Shown here: one piece after another, positions 20,635-31,031 of the stretch
Numbering within the stretch: position 1 is the stretch's first letter
How the letters are laid out: each line of letters opens with the position of its first letter
Assembly: GCA_977006965.1 (NCBI GenBank)
Contig: OZ345353.1
Coordinates: forward strand, 1,364,001-1,428,000
Reading direction: 5' to 3'
DNA length: 64,000 nt
From: Phymatolithon calcareum
Taxonomy: Eukaryota; Rhodophyta; Florideophyceae; Hapalidiales
The notes under the pieces: model-generated
What the model was told of the DNA's origin: nothing
The model's database searches: none
The model's input: only the letters and a program-made list of their open reading frames with translations
Position numbers and translations under genes: made by a program

Positions 20635-21538
20635 TTCCTCGCACCGCTTTGCAGTGGTGATTTTATCCTTGACTTGCATCTCTCTGCCTGTAAGTGCATG
20701 GCAGTGTCAACGCGCTTAAAGTATTACAGTTTCAAGGAGCGCAGAAGAACCATCGAAGCAGAGACGAAGACGAATGTCCTAAGCCTGGAGGAGCAATGGC
20801 ACACAATGAACAACGTGTACAATACGGTTTGACCACAGCGCCGTTTGGCCGCACGATGATCCGTTTCACTGGACGTCTTCGGTCCTATCATACCCAGCTC
20901 ATATCCACGAGTATCCGCCATGAGAGACGGTACAGCGGCGACCAACAGTGCACCGAAATCCAATGTCTCAAAGGATTCCGAACTCAAGACCTTCCAACCC
21001 TTGAACTTGCGCATCTCAAGAATAAGAAACCAAGGTCCAACCTTGGAATATCTGCCTCCATTCGCTGTACCGCATCGAGCAATTGTTTCCTTTGTTCTCC
21101 CATTCTCCCATCCCTTTTTGTTCTTGTAGATTAGTTTAGGGAAGCGGAAGTCCAGGGTTTGACTAGGTCAAACTCTGGATGGTGCTCCTCAGATGCGCTG
21201 GGTCAGGCCCGGCAGCATTACAGGTTGCGATTTCCTCGAGGGCTCCACCCGCTGACCCCGCATTACCAACACAGCTCTATTGTTGTGCACTAAAGTTCTG
21301 AATTTCTCGCACCTGACGGAGATCCCATTGCGCATCGACCTCGCACATAGTAGGGCTTGAGGACATGGTTCTGGCCCGAGGATCCATTACACTTAGATCA
21401 CGCGTGCACCGCCGGACAGTTCACATTTGGCGGGCGACGCGCAACCTCAAAGCCGGAGTTGCGGTCACGACATACGTTGCAATGCCTTGGATGATCCCGC
21501 CGCCGGCGTATGTGAATGGTGAACGGCGTTTTGTTTAC
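20635..21538. other. No gene seen
   Basis: Unique sequence between the copia element and a LINE-A copy. Open frames on both strands are short and carry no recognisable features. Confidence 0.4.
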
Positions 21539-21552
21539 GGTGTCGAGAACGG

Positions 21553-22042
21553 GATATGTGTTGATTTATTTTAAAAGCTCCCAAGGCCTCTCTTCAAGAG
21601 TAACAGGGCCGCTTTTGTACGATTTGCACGCTTTTTTAAGCGAACAGTTTGACTATTCAGTATGTCCTTGATTCGTATTTCTCTCCCAACAAGTGCTCTA
21701 GTGAGTCGCTTACATTCATATTCAATTTCAGGACTAATCTTGTATGAAGATAGAATGCGTTGAAGAGCGAACAGCTCAATCACGGCTGTGACACCAAAGT
21801 ATGCACCTAGTACTGATTTTCTCCAAAGAGGTGCTCTGTTAAACATCAGCCGTAGGCATCGCAACCGTGTCGACCTTTCTCTTACGCGGAGAACCACCGG
21901 TAGATTGTTCGAGTCAGTTGGTATCTCGAGCGATCTGCCCTTTTCTCCCTTTGCCCATAACTCAATTATTTCTTTTCGCCGCCCTTTCTTTGAGACTGAG
22001 CCCTCCTCCGCTTTATTGAGAGCTTGCTGCAGATCTTCATAA
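21553..22042 (-). mobile_element. LINE-A, longest intact 3' copy, with 14-bp TSD
   Basis: It is flanked by GGTGTCGAGAACGG at 21539-21552 and 22043-22056. The minus strand encodes the LINE-A C-terminus over 109 codons (21897-21571) with 'APLWRKSVLGAYFG', 'SPEIEYECKRLTRALVG' and the terminal 'LLKRGLGSF'. The TAA stop is fused to AATAAA just before the element end. This copy best shows the 3' structure of the family. The RT core is missing. Confidence 0.85.
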
Positions 22043-22056
22043 GGTGTCGAGAACGG

Positions 22057-22529
22057 TTCACGTCTGGGACTCTAGCATAATACGGATTCCTCAAGCGCGA
22101 GAGGGGCATGATTAGCAGCACTGCATCGCAGGCATGAACTTCGTTTGCGTGCGAAATCCAGACCACGTCGGCGTTGCGCATACGAGAAACGAGAAGCATT
22201 AGATGAGGCTGCGGTAGAATGGGCGAGATCGAGGAATAGAATGCATGCTGCAGGACCAAGTAATCGGAAGGGAACTGTTCCAGGGAAATTACGTACACAT
22301 CAGCACATCAGAATCTTGTGCAAAAAGGTGAAGTTGGTAGATGCCTTAAACAGAGTATCGTCCAACTATACTTTACAAACGAAACGGCCTTTGGATGTAG
22401 TGCACGACCACGGCCCTACGCAAATCTGGCCACCAGTTAGGTCATTGCCTTATCGAGTCGGCTAATTCACTCACAGCTTCCCTACAAGCAGCCTTGTCAA
22501 AATCGCTCATTCAATACGTTTAGAGACGT
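22057..22529. other. Intergenic, downstream of the B12D-like gene
   Basis: No gene recognised. It must contain the 3' end of the minus-strand gene that stops at 22530. Confidence 0.4.
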
Positions 22530-23096
22530 TTACGCTGTCGCCGACGGAGGTTCGGGAACAATCTTCTTCAGTTCAGCCACAACCTCAGCGCCTTTCTCGA
22601 GCAGCTTCTCATCTTCCTCCGTCACAATATCCTCCGTAACGATATGCTCGATCTTATCCTTGACTTCCTCCACGACCTTCTCAACAGTCTCCTTTGCTTC
22701 CTCAATTTTCTCCACGATGGTCTCAACTGCCGACTCTACGACTGCAGCAGGCGCCTCCGTGAGGATCTCGAGTTCCTCCTTCGCCTCAGCAATTGCTTCC
22801 GCAAGAACCGGGGCGGCCAGTTTGTTCTCCATGATTTCGTGCGACTTGTCGAAGATAGACACTGAATACTTCGAGGAGCCACTCCACATCGGTTTAACTT
22901 CATCGATGCCCTCGAACTGCGCGTGAATTCCGCCGGCGCGTGCGGCCTTTGAAAATGTCATGCCGGGCTGTCCGATCTTGTTGGCAAGCGCCGCGCCACA
23001 GACGCCCACAGCGAATACCATTGAGCCGATCAAAGGGTACACCTCGGGCTTGATCCATACCTTTCTGAAATGCGCCCATCCTCCCGGAGCGGCCAT
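22530..23096 (-). CDS. B12D-like (complex I MLRQ/NDUFA4-type) membrane protein with long acidic tail
   Basis: 188 aa starting at the ATG 23096-23094; nine in-frame codons upstream begin with GTG, so they were not used. Residues ~11-40 (KVWIKPEVYPLIG, then a hydrophobic segment with 'GVCGA') match the B12D family, whose plant members have 'W.RPEVYPL' before one membrane segment and are annotated as NADH-ubiquinone reductase MLRQ-like. They are small mitochondrial or plastid membrane proteins of ~90 aa. Here the B12D-like part ends near residue 92. A Glu/Lys/Val-rich predicted coiled coil of ~95 residues follows, an unusual extension. The gene is divergent from CSP41b with 414 bp between start codons. 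Family assignment is moderately sure; function is inferred. Confidence 0.65.
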   Translation of the reverse strand: MAAPGGWAHFRKVWIKPEVYPLIGSMVFAVGVCGAALANKIGQPGMTFSKAARAGGIHAQFEGIDEVKPMWSGSSKYSVSIFDKSHEIMENKLAAPVLAEAIAEAKEELEILTEAPAAVVESAVETIVEKIEEAKETVEKVVEEVKDKIEHIVTEDIVTEEDEKLLEKGAEVVAELKKIVPEPPSATA

Positions 23097-23510
23097 GATG
23101 GTTTCGGCAAGAACGCGCGTCACAGGTTTGGAAGAGGTGACGGGTTGCGCTCTTTGGCACCAACTTATTCTCTCTCCGCGAGAGGACGGTATTGGGACTG
23201 TGTGGCTGTCGTCAGCTTCATAAAATTAACGATAAATAGGAAATTATTTTTACTACGTATTCCTTGTCCATGAATTGCGCGGCACCGTCAGCGATAATCT
23301 GATCCAAACTTGATTCACTTCGATCTGTGATCCAGTTGGAAACTATCCTTCCCGAAACCCTTCTGGATGCCCAATCATCACGCGACAAGCGGTTCCTGTC
23401 GTTCACTTCATTGCAAGATCAGCATCTGAGATTTCCCTCCCGCTCAGATGCATGAAACAGCCGATGATCGCCCGCACTGTGTGAGCGCATAATCCTCACC
23501 CTTCTTCGCG
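23097..23510. promoter_or_regulatory. Shared divergent promoter interval (B12D-like / CSP41b)
   Basis: 414 bp separate the two start codons of oppositely transcribed genes, so both promoters must lie here. No clear TATA box or repeated motif was identified. Confidence 0.4.
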
Positions 23511-24653
23511 ATGAATTCGCGGTCGACCGCCTTCGGAACTCCTTCAATTGCACCACCGCGATGGGGTTGCGGCCTTGTATCTACTTCGAAGTCACGATTA
23601 CCAGCACATGCGCCGGCGCGCTCTCGAGGAGTCACGATGACCGTCTCCGGCAAGCGGGTTTTGGTTGTGGGCGGCACACGTTTCTCCGGTCTCTATCTTG
23701 TACACGAGCTCTGTGCTCAAGGTGCAGAAGTAACCGTCCTGAACCGGGGCTCCAGACGAGTAGACAACGCTGGTCTGGCCATACCAGGTGAATCATTGGA
23801 TGCCTTCAACGCGCGTGCCGGGCGAACTAAGCAACTTATTGCGGATCGGACAGATTCGAGGGCGCTCCGTGAAGTGATGGCCGGTGAGAGTTTTGACGTG
23901 ATATTCGACAACAATGGTCGCGAACGGAGTGACACCGTGCCTTTGGCGGACATTGCACGCAACATGAGCGCCCATTTCGTGTACATGAGTTCGGCCGGCG
24001 TGTACCGTAAATCCCCGCTGATGCCGCACGTGGAAGGCGATGCGGTCGACGAGAAGTCTCGGCACAAAGGTAAGCTGGAAACGGAAGCGTACCTCCGTGA
24101 ATCTGGCGTTACTTGGACGGCCATCAGACCGACCTATATTTACGGCGCCATGAACTACAATCCGCTAGAGCAGTATTTCTTCGAGCGTATTGAAGCTGGT
24201 CGACCGGTGTGCGTGCCCGGACATGGGTTGCATATCACTGGGCTGGGGCACGTGCGTGATCTCGCCAAGGCTATGGTGGCGTGTGCAGGTGAGGAGGTGG
24301 CGTACGGAAAGGTTTACAACGTGCAGGATGTGCGCAGCGTAACTTTCGATGGAGTCGTTGAACTATGCGCAAAGGCGGCCGGGAAACCAGCGCCTGAGAT
24401 CGTGCATTATGAGCCTGGAAAGTTCAAGTTTGGGAAGAAAAAGACGTTTCCCTTTCGACCACAGCACTTCTTCACATCGAGTTATCGCGCGTTGAAGGAA
24501 CTAGACTGGAAAATTGAATACGACTTGGAAAAGGGACTTCGAGATGCGTACGAAAATGACTTTTTGATGAAGAAGGCAGCGGGTGGCCTTGAGAATGATT
24601 TTGAGATTGATGAGAAGATTCTATCGGTCGTTAAGGGCGCTTCCGTGGTCTGA
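23511..24653 (+). CDS. CSP41B: CSP41b-like plastid RNA-binding NAD-epimerase-family protein
   Basis: 380 aa. Residues 1-43 are rich in Ser, Arg, Ala and Pro and poor in acidic residues, as in a plastid transit peptide. The Rossmann dinucleotide-binding start 'VLVVGGTRFSGLYL' follows at ~50-63. The blocks 'YMSSAGVYRKS', 'DEKSRHKGKLETEAYL', 'IRPTYIYGAMNYNPLEQYFF' and 'FGKKKTFPFR.QHFFTS' are characteristic of plant and cyanobacterial CSP41b. In plants this protein, with CSP41a, binds and stabilises plastid mRNAs and ribosomal RNA. Its catalytic Tyr-x-x-x-Lys is not conserved, as is usual for CSP41. Single exon, normal length. It could in principle be the CSP41a paralogue. Confidence 0.9.
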   Translation: MNSRSTAFGTPSIAPPRWGCGLVSTSKSRLPAHAPARSRGVTMTVSGKRVLVVGGTRFSGLYLVHELCAQGAEVTVLNRGSRRVDNAGLAIPGESLDAFNARAGRTKQLIADRTDSRALREVMAGESFDVIFDNNGRERSDTVPLADIARNMSAHFVYMSSAGVYRKSPLMPHVEGDAVDEKSRHKGKLETEAYLRESGVTWTAIRPTYIYGAMNYNPLEQYFFERIEAGRPVCVPGHGLHITGLGHVRDLAKAMVACAGEEVAYGKVYNVQDVRSVTFDGVVELCAKAAGKPAPEIVHYEPGKFKFGKKKTFPFRPQHFFTSSYRALKELDWKIEYDLEKGLRDAYENDFLMKKAAGGLENDFEIDEKILSVVKGASVV

Positions 24654-25391
24654 GCGGCAATTGGGATCTGAAAGGCTGGTGTGGGGATAGACCAGCTTCA
24701 AGTAAAATAATACTTTTTCATCGTTTATTTGGTGTGTACCACTCTTGCCGTGAATCGGCACAACCGTCCGTTGCTCCCGTGAGCAGAACGATTTCAGTAG
24801 TCAGTTGCTCGATCATGCTCTGAGTTAAACTTGAGAGACTTAATTTTTATAAAGATTGAAATCTCTTGCGTGGCGCTTCAGGGGCTGTACACGAAATCAC
24901 GTTGTGTCCACTAGCTGCTTGCCTGCTCTCGTACATCTCGCGTAACAGAAGCCGTCCAAATCACTGCAGGAAACATTGCGACTCAGTAGGAAACGTCCAC
25001 AGAACCTGAGCAACGTCACTAGTATTGGTCCCCGTAATCGAGCCAGCACATGTAGTTTGAACGTGACTTCGGCATCAACGTTTGAATTCATCGTGTATCA
25101 GCAAAGAAATAAACAAAAATGTCCCATATCCCTCCGTCAGTCCACAATCTTCGTTCTCACCCTCCTCTCACAATCTGCTTCGCCTTCCGCAACAAAGGCA
25201 CCGCGTAATGAAATGACCAGCGTTATAGTATTTTTGAAAAAAACAAATCCACCGCTTTCATCTCCACGCCGAATTGGCTAATCTGTCTATCGCGTTGTGC
25301 CACGGAACGCAACGCGAGAGCGAAGTCATAATTCATCCCACCCCGCCGATTCTGCGATCAGACGACACCGGTCTGACATCCGTCAGCCGCC
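24654..25391. other. Intergenic between CSP41b and the large REJ-like gene
   Basis: About 740 bp in tandem orientation. A short GCTGGT/ACCAGC hairpin near 24676-24694 just after the CSP41b stop may belong to its 3' end. An A/T-rich segment before 25260 is the likely promoter of the next gene. No further gene seen. Confidence 0.4.
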
Positions 25392-28300
25392 ATGGCCCGT
25401 CTCCGCCCGTGCACATGGGCGGCCCTGCTTCTGTTTGCCCAGTTCTGTGTCGCAGCACTCGCGAAGAAGGGAACCACCCCCGGCTTCGAGACGACCAAGC
25501 CGGGATGGGAACGTACTGTACTTCAAACCGACGGCAGTGCCGAGCTTGTGGAGCGCTACTTTCTGCACTGGGAAGCAAGTGTTACTTTCTCGGACGTAGA
25601 GTATTTTCAGACCAGCTCACACGACGATTGCCTCAACGTTTCGCGAAGTATGGAAAACGTTTTCGCGACGCAAACGTCGCATGGAACCAACGTCACATCG
25701 ACGCTTACGTTTGACAATATGGTTGGTATTGTTAACTACACCATTGGAGTAAGACTGAAGGTGTCGAAGAAGGTCATCTATAGCAAGACTATACAGTATA
25801 CTATTTGTGGTATGGTGCTGTATCACAAAAATGAAGATGGTTCGAAGACTGTGCTCAATGCCGAAGGGAGCGAGGGATTAAAGATCTCGTATCAAGACGC
25901 AGCAGATAAGGTCATCAAGAAGAGAAACAAGATTTTTTGCTTCATTCAGTACGCGGATGGCTCTTCAACCGATCAGTTACCCAAGGGTGCAAAGAAGGTG
26001 CCCAAGGGAAGTACACTTCTCTCCTCGGCACCAGTCGTACGTCAGCAGTTTCATCACAGTTCATCTTTGTGCGATGTAGATGTTATCGGCTCCTACTCCC
26101 CCTCGACCGGGATTGTGCTGCCACATGGATGCGGATTCGGGTTTTATTGGGACACCAACGGGGACCTATGCTTTGGTTTCAATTTCGAGGCCTACCGTTC
26201 CGGAAAAGCTAGATTGCATTTTGCGTGGTCCGGACTTACCGTTTCCACTGGTGACCTCGCTGAAGAAATTTATGAATGCAACATGAATGTCGATATTATG
26301 GGAACACCGCCGCTTGCAGTGACTAAGGTGGAACCAACAAATCATTTGTTCAGATTCGAAGGTGGTGAGGAGCTAAAATGCACCTTTTTCAACTCAGATA
26401 TCCATGCCGTGTCGAATTATCGCTTTCAAATTGGAGATGGTAAATTCTGTCAATTGGTTCCGGGTTCACTCAAATCCGTAAATGGCACCGATCACACCCA
26501 ATCTGCAGTGTTTGTTATCGTGCCCGGTCATGGAGGACCGCACAGGACGACGTTGCAGTACGCGGAACGAGATGCTATCACGTCGACGACGTCTACGTTC
26601 AAGAATGCGGTCATGCTTGACAAGTTTCAGGTAACTTACGACGAACGTGCATTATTCATTGAGAATATGTCTCCGATAAGCGGCAATGACAATGGTGGTG
26701 TCAAGGTTACACTACTGGGGTACTTTGCAAGTTTCCGACCAGACAGGGATGCAGTTGACTTTTCAGGAGTCAGTATACCGCAGCAATACTTCGACCAATG
26801 GTCGTCACGTACGATTGTGTTTCGGCTTCCGCATAAGTCAATTCTTGGAACCGCATTCGAGTACGAAGTGTCTGTTCATGTCGGCAATGGCGTTTCGAAC
26901 AAAGTGCGATTCTTTTACAGGGCCAAAGGTACCAGCGCGCGTATATCACAATCTGGAACGTCGTATCTTCGTGATAACACATATCGTGTTGGAAATTGTA
27001 TACCACTGCGATTCACGCTTGTTGCACAACCGTTTACGACAAAGCAAGTCAAGCAATTCATATGGACTCTTAAACCGGCGAATAACACAAATGTCGACCT
27101 TTTCAAGACGGTGGAGTCACTACAAAGTGTCGACACATCTCAGCCGACCATTGAATTTCATTCGTCTCAAATGGGTCACATTGGAAACTTCATTTTAACA
27201 GGCATTATCGTCACCCAAGGTTCCACGATACAAAAGAACATTACGCTTCAACGAGATAACATAGCGAGCATTGGTGCATTTCTTCTGCAGCCCCCGAAAC
27301 GGCATGCATGGTATCCAAGATCACCAGTTCGTGTGCATGCTATCGTGAAACCGCCTGGAACCTGTTACAAAGGGGACCCTAGTATGCAGGTTGAATGGAC
27401 TGTCTTCGGTAAGAAGTATGCCTTCAGCCCACAAAGCCTACGGGATAATGTTAGTCCCGGATATATGGGTATTCAAGTTTCGCGGCTCGGACGAGAGTTG
27501 ATCATTCCCCATCGGGAGCTCATTCCTGGGCATCACAACATCAAGTTCAGAGTATGGATGACGAATCAAACCGGCGTCTTTGGGATAGCCGAAAGTGTGC
27601 TGCATATCGTGAAGGCGAACATAGTTCCTGTTATTCGTCATGGAGAGAGCGCAATTCAAGCCAACTGGGCGACAGATCTGAATCTTTTTGCATCGAAATC
27701 CTACGACCCAGACCTGGAAGGAGAAAATAGGACAAGTGGAATATCTTACAAGTGGGGATGCAATCAGTCGATATCGAGCTCCTTCCTGGAAGAAGGAACA
27801 AAGCCATGTTCAGCTGATCTTTTCCCGGATAACGCTATGACAAAAGCGTCGTTCACGATCTCCAAGGAAAAACTCAAACATCTTGGCGATTACTCGTACC
27901 TGCGGTTCTTCCTTTCGGCGTCAAAGAAAAATGATGTTCAAAACGCTACAATGGACTGCCAAGTTCTCACCGGAGGGACTAAACCTATGCTAGATGCGTA
28001 CGCCATTGACATGCAGGATTCAGCGGGTCACACATTGCCAGCAGTTGATACACCATCGTACGACGATATCATCTTCAGACCGAGTGGTCCCAACACGACG
28101 GCATGGACGTACGAATTGGTGGAGCCCGCCATGCCACATTTCAAGTTTTTTGATTTGCTCATACGAAGCGAGGCAATGTTCACGCCGGAGGGCAATGGAC
28201 AAATTTCCGAGAACACCAAACCACTCGGATTTGCCATGAATCGCCTGAGCTCGTTCACATCGTACCGGTTGCGCGTAAATTTCACCGGGGACAAATACCA

Positions 28301-30188
28301 TGCACCAACTTCTATTGTCATGCAATTCAAGACGGATGAGACACCATCGCTTGGTTTCTTGAACCCAGTCCCCAAGACGGGTAGTACTACGACAATCTTC
28401 ACCGCGACCGCCGGACTGCCGCAGACGGATGATAGATTCTCGTACTATTTCCACGCGACAGATGTGCTCGGCAATCGAATGTGCATTGGAGGATGTACAG
28501 GGTACAACCTCGTCCACTTCAGCCTTATGCGTCCGGGAACATACACGCTTTCGGTGACCTTGTACGACAAGAGTGGAAAGTCAATTCTCGATCAAAAGGT
28601 TATGCCGACGCCAATTGTTATCAAGTTGTCCGGGCATGAGAAGCAGTTTAAATGGCATCTCACAAAATACTTCATGGAGGGAGATGACGTTTCATGGTCG
28701 CAACTTGCGACTGATATGTGTTTCGTAGCCACTGAGGAAAACCCGGAGAAGTACGAGACCGACATGCTGCTTGGCGAGAGTGGACGGGAATTGGTCTCTG
28801 ATAAAAAGCCATCAGAAGCCCAAATTTGGGCAGATGGTCAAGGAAATGCCATGGAGAGTCCCGACGCGCTAATTCCGGCACCCGCGAAAGTGCCAGACAC
28901 ATTCGAAGGCCGATTAAGAATCCATCGACAGCAAGCTATCGCACTTATCGCCAAGGGATACCGGGGTATCATTTGCAGTTCAGCTGCGAACAGCCAGCAA
29001 GGTCGCAATGCAATCTTGTTCTTGCAACGGATTTTGATCGTTCCACACATGCAGCGGGAGACACTGCTGAATTGTCTGTTCATTTTGATGTGCGCGATTG
29101 AGAATGCGCCTTCATCAAGTGCAATCGATGTGACGAATGAATTGCCAATAATGATCGCATCATTTTACAAACATGCCAAGAAAATCGATGAAGCAGGTTT
29201 CAACAGGGAGCGACAGTTGGCGCAAATACCCAAACCCGGCAATTTAGTCGCGGATATTGCAGTCGTGTGCGGCAAACTTATGGTGCGTGCCATCGCAATG
29301 GGCAAACTGAACGGCTTCCAATACAATGTCAAGTTTGGCGAACAAGGTCAATACGGTCATATCGCACTGTTCACTGGAGTGACTGCTGAACATATGACAT
29401 TGGCATCTGTGAATGGGGAGCAACGACGAATTGTACAGGGTCCAAGTAAGGATGAATTGTTCTACATCATGCCACCGAGATTCCCAACAGTATTCACCGG
29501 ACTACCGACGGATAAACGGTACATTGCGTTGTACACCGTGCCGAATTTCATCGTCAAAAGCAGACTGCAGGACCCGCCGTCCGGAACCAATCTAGCAGAT
29601 GATCTGTACTGGGTGCAGATGTACGCGCAGAGTGGGATTGACGGCGGCTTAAGAGCCATGAAGCCCACGAGCGATAAGCCAGCCTTCTGTATGCGGATGC
29701 CAGTAACTCACAACAGGGAATTCTTCATCGGACCCATGGGTCTAATGCCCGGTATGTACGGCAGTCGAGACATCAAGAAGGTCGGACAAGTAGCGCAAGG
29801 GAAGGGAGAATTCTTCAATTACGTGTATCAAGGTATGCGGGTAGTGGAGTACAATGTGAGCAAGGACCAGAATTGGGTAGAGGCATGTCATGTGTCACCA
29901 AGTCTCTTCGGCGCAACAGCAGTGTCAAGATTAGGCGGGGAACAAGCGGTGGGACTCGACAAGGCGATACTTCTGGGAAAACAGGGCTCTCTACTTGCGG
30001 TGCTCATCACTGGAGCGCTGGTGTTGATTGTGGTTGTTGTCGCCGTCGTATGGTTGATAGCCACACGAAGTGAAGGACAGGCACCAGGGGCCATACCAGG
30101 GGGTTATGTAGAACGAGACGGGTATGGACGTGGGGCATTGCACGAAAGACCGGCAGACGGCGCAGCAATTGCGGCTGGTGAAACATGA
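25392..30188 (+). CDS. Large secreted/single-pass membrane protein, REJ/PKD1-like ectodomain
   Basis: 1,598 aa in one exon. Residues 1-24 are a classic signal peptide (RPC, a Leu/Ala/Phe core, then A-x-A). Many N-x-S/T sites follow. Around 425-510 an IPT/TIG-like start is seen ('MSPISGNDNGGVKVTLLG'). Around 760-800 there is a 'ASKSYDPD' motif with nearby Cys, as in PKD/REJ repeats of polycystin-1-type proteins. One transmembrane helix lies at ~1533-1556, followed by a ~40-residue Gly-rich cytosolic tail. No GPS motif, polycystin channel or enzyme domain is visible. Likely an extracellular adhesion or recognition protein; the REJ/PKD call rests on short motifs. It converges on uS8m, with 414 bp between stop codons. 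Confidence 0.75.
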   Translation: MARLRPCTWAALLLFAQFCVAALAKKGTTPGFETTKPGWERTVLQTDGSAELVERYFLHWEASVTFSDVEYFQTSSHDDCLNVSRSMENVFATQTSHGTNVTSTLTFDNMVGIVNYTIGVRLKVSKKVIYSKTIQYTICGMVLYHKNEDGSKTVLNAEGSEGLKISYQDAADKVIKKRNKIFCFIQYADGSSTDQLPKGAKKVPKGSTLLSSAPVVRQQFHHSSSLCDVDVIGSYSPSTGIVLPHGCGFGFYWDTNGDLCFGFNFEAYRSGKARLHFAWSGLTVSTGDLAEEIYECNMNVDIMGTPPLAVTKVEPTNHLFRFEGGEELKCTFFNSDIHAVSNYRFQIGDGKFCQLVPGSLKSVNGTDHTQSAVFVIVPGHGGPHRTTLQYAERDAITSTTSTFKNAVMLDKFQVTYDERALFIENMSPISGNDNGGVKVTLLGYFASFRPDRDAVDFSGVSIPQQYFDQWSSRTIVFRLPHKSILGTAFEYEVSVHVGNGVSNKVRFFYRAKGTSARISQSGTSYLRDNTYRVGNCIPLRFTLVAQPFTTKQVKQFIWTLKPANNTNVDLFKTVESLQSVDTSQPTIEFHSSQMGHIGNFILTGIIVTQGSTIQKNITLQRDNIASIGAFLLQPPKRHAWYPRSPVRVHAIVKPPGTCYKGDPSMQVEWTVFGKKYAFSPQSLRDNVSPGYMGIQVSRLGRELIIPHRELIPGHHNIKFRVWMTNQTGVFGIAESVLHIVKANIVPVIRHGESAIQANWATDLNLFASKSYDPDLEGENRTSGISYKWGCNQSISSSFLEEGTKPCSADLFPDNAMTKASFTISKEKLKHLGDYSYLRFFLSASKKNDVQNATMDCQVLTGGTKPMLDAYAIDMQDSAGHTLPAVDTPSYDDIIFRPSGPNTTAWTYELVEPAMPHFKFFDLLIRSEAMFTPEGNGQISENTKPLGFAMNRLSSFTSYRLRVNFTGDKYHAPTSIVMQFKTDETPSLGFLNPVPKTGSTTTIFTATAGLPQTDDRFSYYFHATDVLGNRMCIGGCTGYNLVHFSLMRPGTYTLSVTLYDKSGKSILDQKVMPTPIVIKLSGHEKQFKWHLTKYFMEGDDVSWSQLATDMCFVATEENPEKYETDMLLGESGRELVSDKKPSEAQIWADGQGNAMESPDALIPAPAKVPDTFEGRLRIHRQQAIALIAKGYRGIICSSAANSQQGRNAILFLQRILIVPHMQRETLLNCLFILMCAIENAPSSSAIDVTNELPIMIASFYKHAKKIDEAGFNRERQLAQIPKPGNLVADIAVVCGKLMVRAIAMGKLNGFQYNVKFGEQGQYGHIALFTGVTAEHMTLASVNGEQRRIVQGPSKDELFYIMPPRFPTVFTGLPTDKRYIALYTVPNFIVKSRLQDPPSGTNLADDLYWVQMYAQSGIDGGLRAMKPTSDKPAFCMRMPVTHNREFFIGPMGLMPGMYGSRDIKKVGQVAQGKGEFFNYVYQGMRVVEYNVSKDQNWVEACHVSPSLFGATAVSRLGGEQAVGLDKAILLGKQGSLLAVLITGALVLIVVVVAVVWLIATRSEGQAPGAIPGGYVERDGYGRGALHERPADGAAIAAGET

Positions 30189-30602
30189 GGGGATATGGGG
30201 AAAGAGGGATTTGATGAAGAAACATGTTGAGCGTAGAATGATTTTCGAATTTTTGCAAACTGACGAAAATGAATATAAAGACACTGCACTGCAAGCCGAT
30301 GCGGTCGGTCGGTCGGTCACTTTTTTCAATCTACCGAAAGGTAGTGCGTAGGAATCAAAAAGTCGAGAGCCGATTGCCAACACAAATAAACGAAGTTGCG
30401 CGTGGAAAACTTAACTTGACGTGATTAATCGCTGTAGAAAGGATGTATTGCATAAACCTTGCTGCGCATACGGCTGGGGACAGAGATAATGCGGCGGCAT
30501 TGTATAATGACTGAATGAGGCCGAGCGAGCCGATTGAATTTGCGATGTTCATTAGAATGGCAGGCAGGCAGACAATCCCGCACGCACGCACGCACTCAGG
30601 AT
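30189..30602. other. Shared 3' intergenic region
   Basis: Convergent gene ends. It contains short GGTC repeats (~30304-30318) and GGCA/CGCA repeats (~30560-30596), and no gene. Confidence 0.4.
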
Positions 30603-31031
30603 TCACAGAACCTCCCCAAGAACCTCGCCCCCAACACGCAAGCGACGCGCATCCGCACAATGGATGACGCCGCGCGGTGTCGACAGGATGAATGTGCCAA
30701 GTCCGCCGGCGGAGCGCGGCAGGTCGTCAATGGCGGTGTAGACACGGCGCGATGGCTTGGAGACGCGTGAAATGGAATTGATGGCGCCTTTTCCACGAGA
30801 ATTATACTTGAGAAATATCTCAAGTTGATTGTATTGGGGTGCACGCGGGGACGCCGGTGGAATCACACGAGTGCCGCGAAGGTAGCCTTGCTCGATTAGC
30901 ACTGACAGGACAGAGAGGGCCATACGGGAGTGAGGGGCGAGGATGGAGAGGCGGCGCGCAGCTTGACCGTTGCGAATTCTTGTGAACAGATCGCTGATCG
31001 GATCGCGCAAGCAGACGCCTTTCTTCCCCAT
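30603..31031 (-). CDS. MRPS8: Mitochondrial-type ribosomal protein uS8 (S8)
   Basis: 142 aa from the ATG at 31031-31029; the frame is open further upstream but begins with sequence of no family likeness. 'DPISDLFTRIRNGQ' at the N-terminus and 'ISRVSKPSRRVYTAIDDLPRSAGG' then 'ILSTPRGVI..ADARR..VGGEVLGEV' at the C-terminus are the bacterial-type S8 signature, unlike the cytosolic RPS15A form. S8 binds the central domain of small-subunit rRNA. Red-algal plastids encode their own rps8, so a nuclear bacterial-type copy most likely serves the mitochondrial ribosome. A long presequence is not obvious; the MGKKG start is short, as in some uS8m proteins. Single exon. Confidence 0.88.
   Translation of the reverse strand: MGKKGVCLRDPISDLFTRIRNGQAARRLSILAPHSRMALSVLSVLIEQGYLRGTRVIPPASPRAPQYNQLEIFLKYNSRGKGAINSISRVSKPSRRVYTAIDDLPRSAGGLGTFILSTPRGVIHCADARRLRVGGEVLGEVL

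Noticed and set aside
23097-23123. Nine extra N-terminal codons on the B12D-like protein
   Set aside because: They begin with GTG; the ATG at 23096 precedes the family homology directly.
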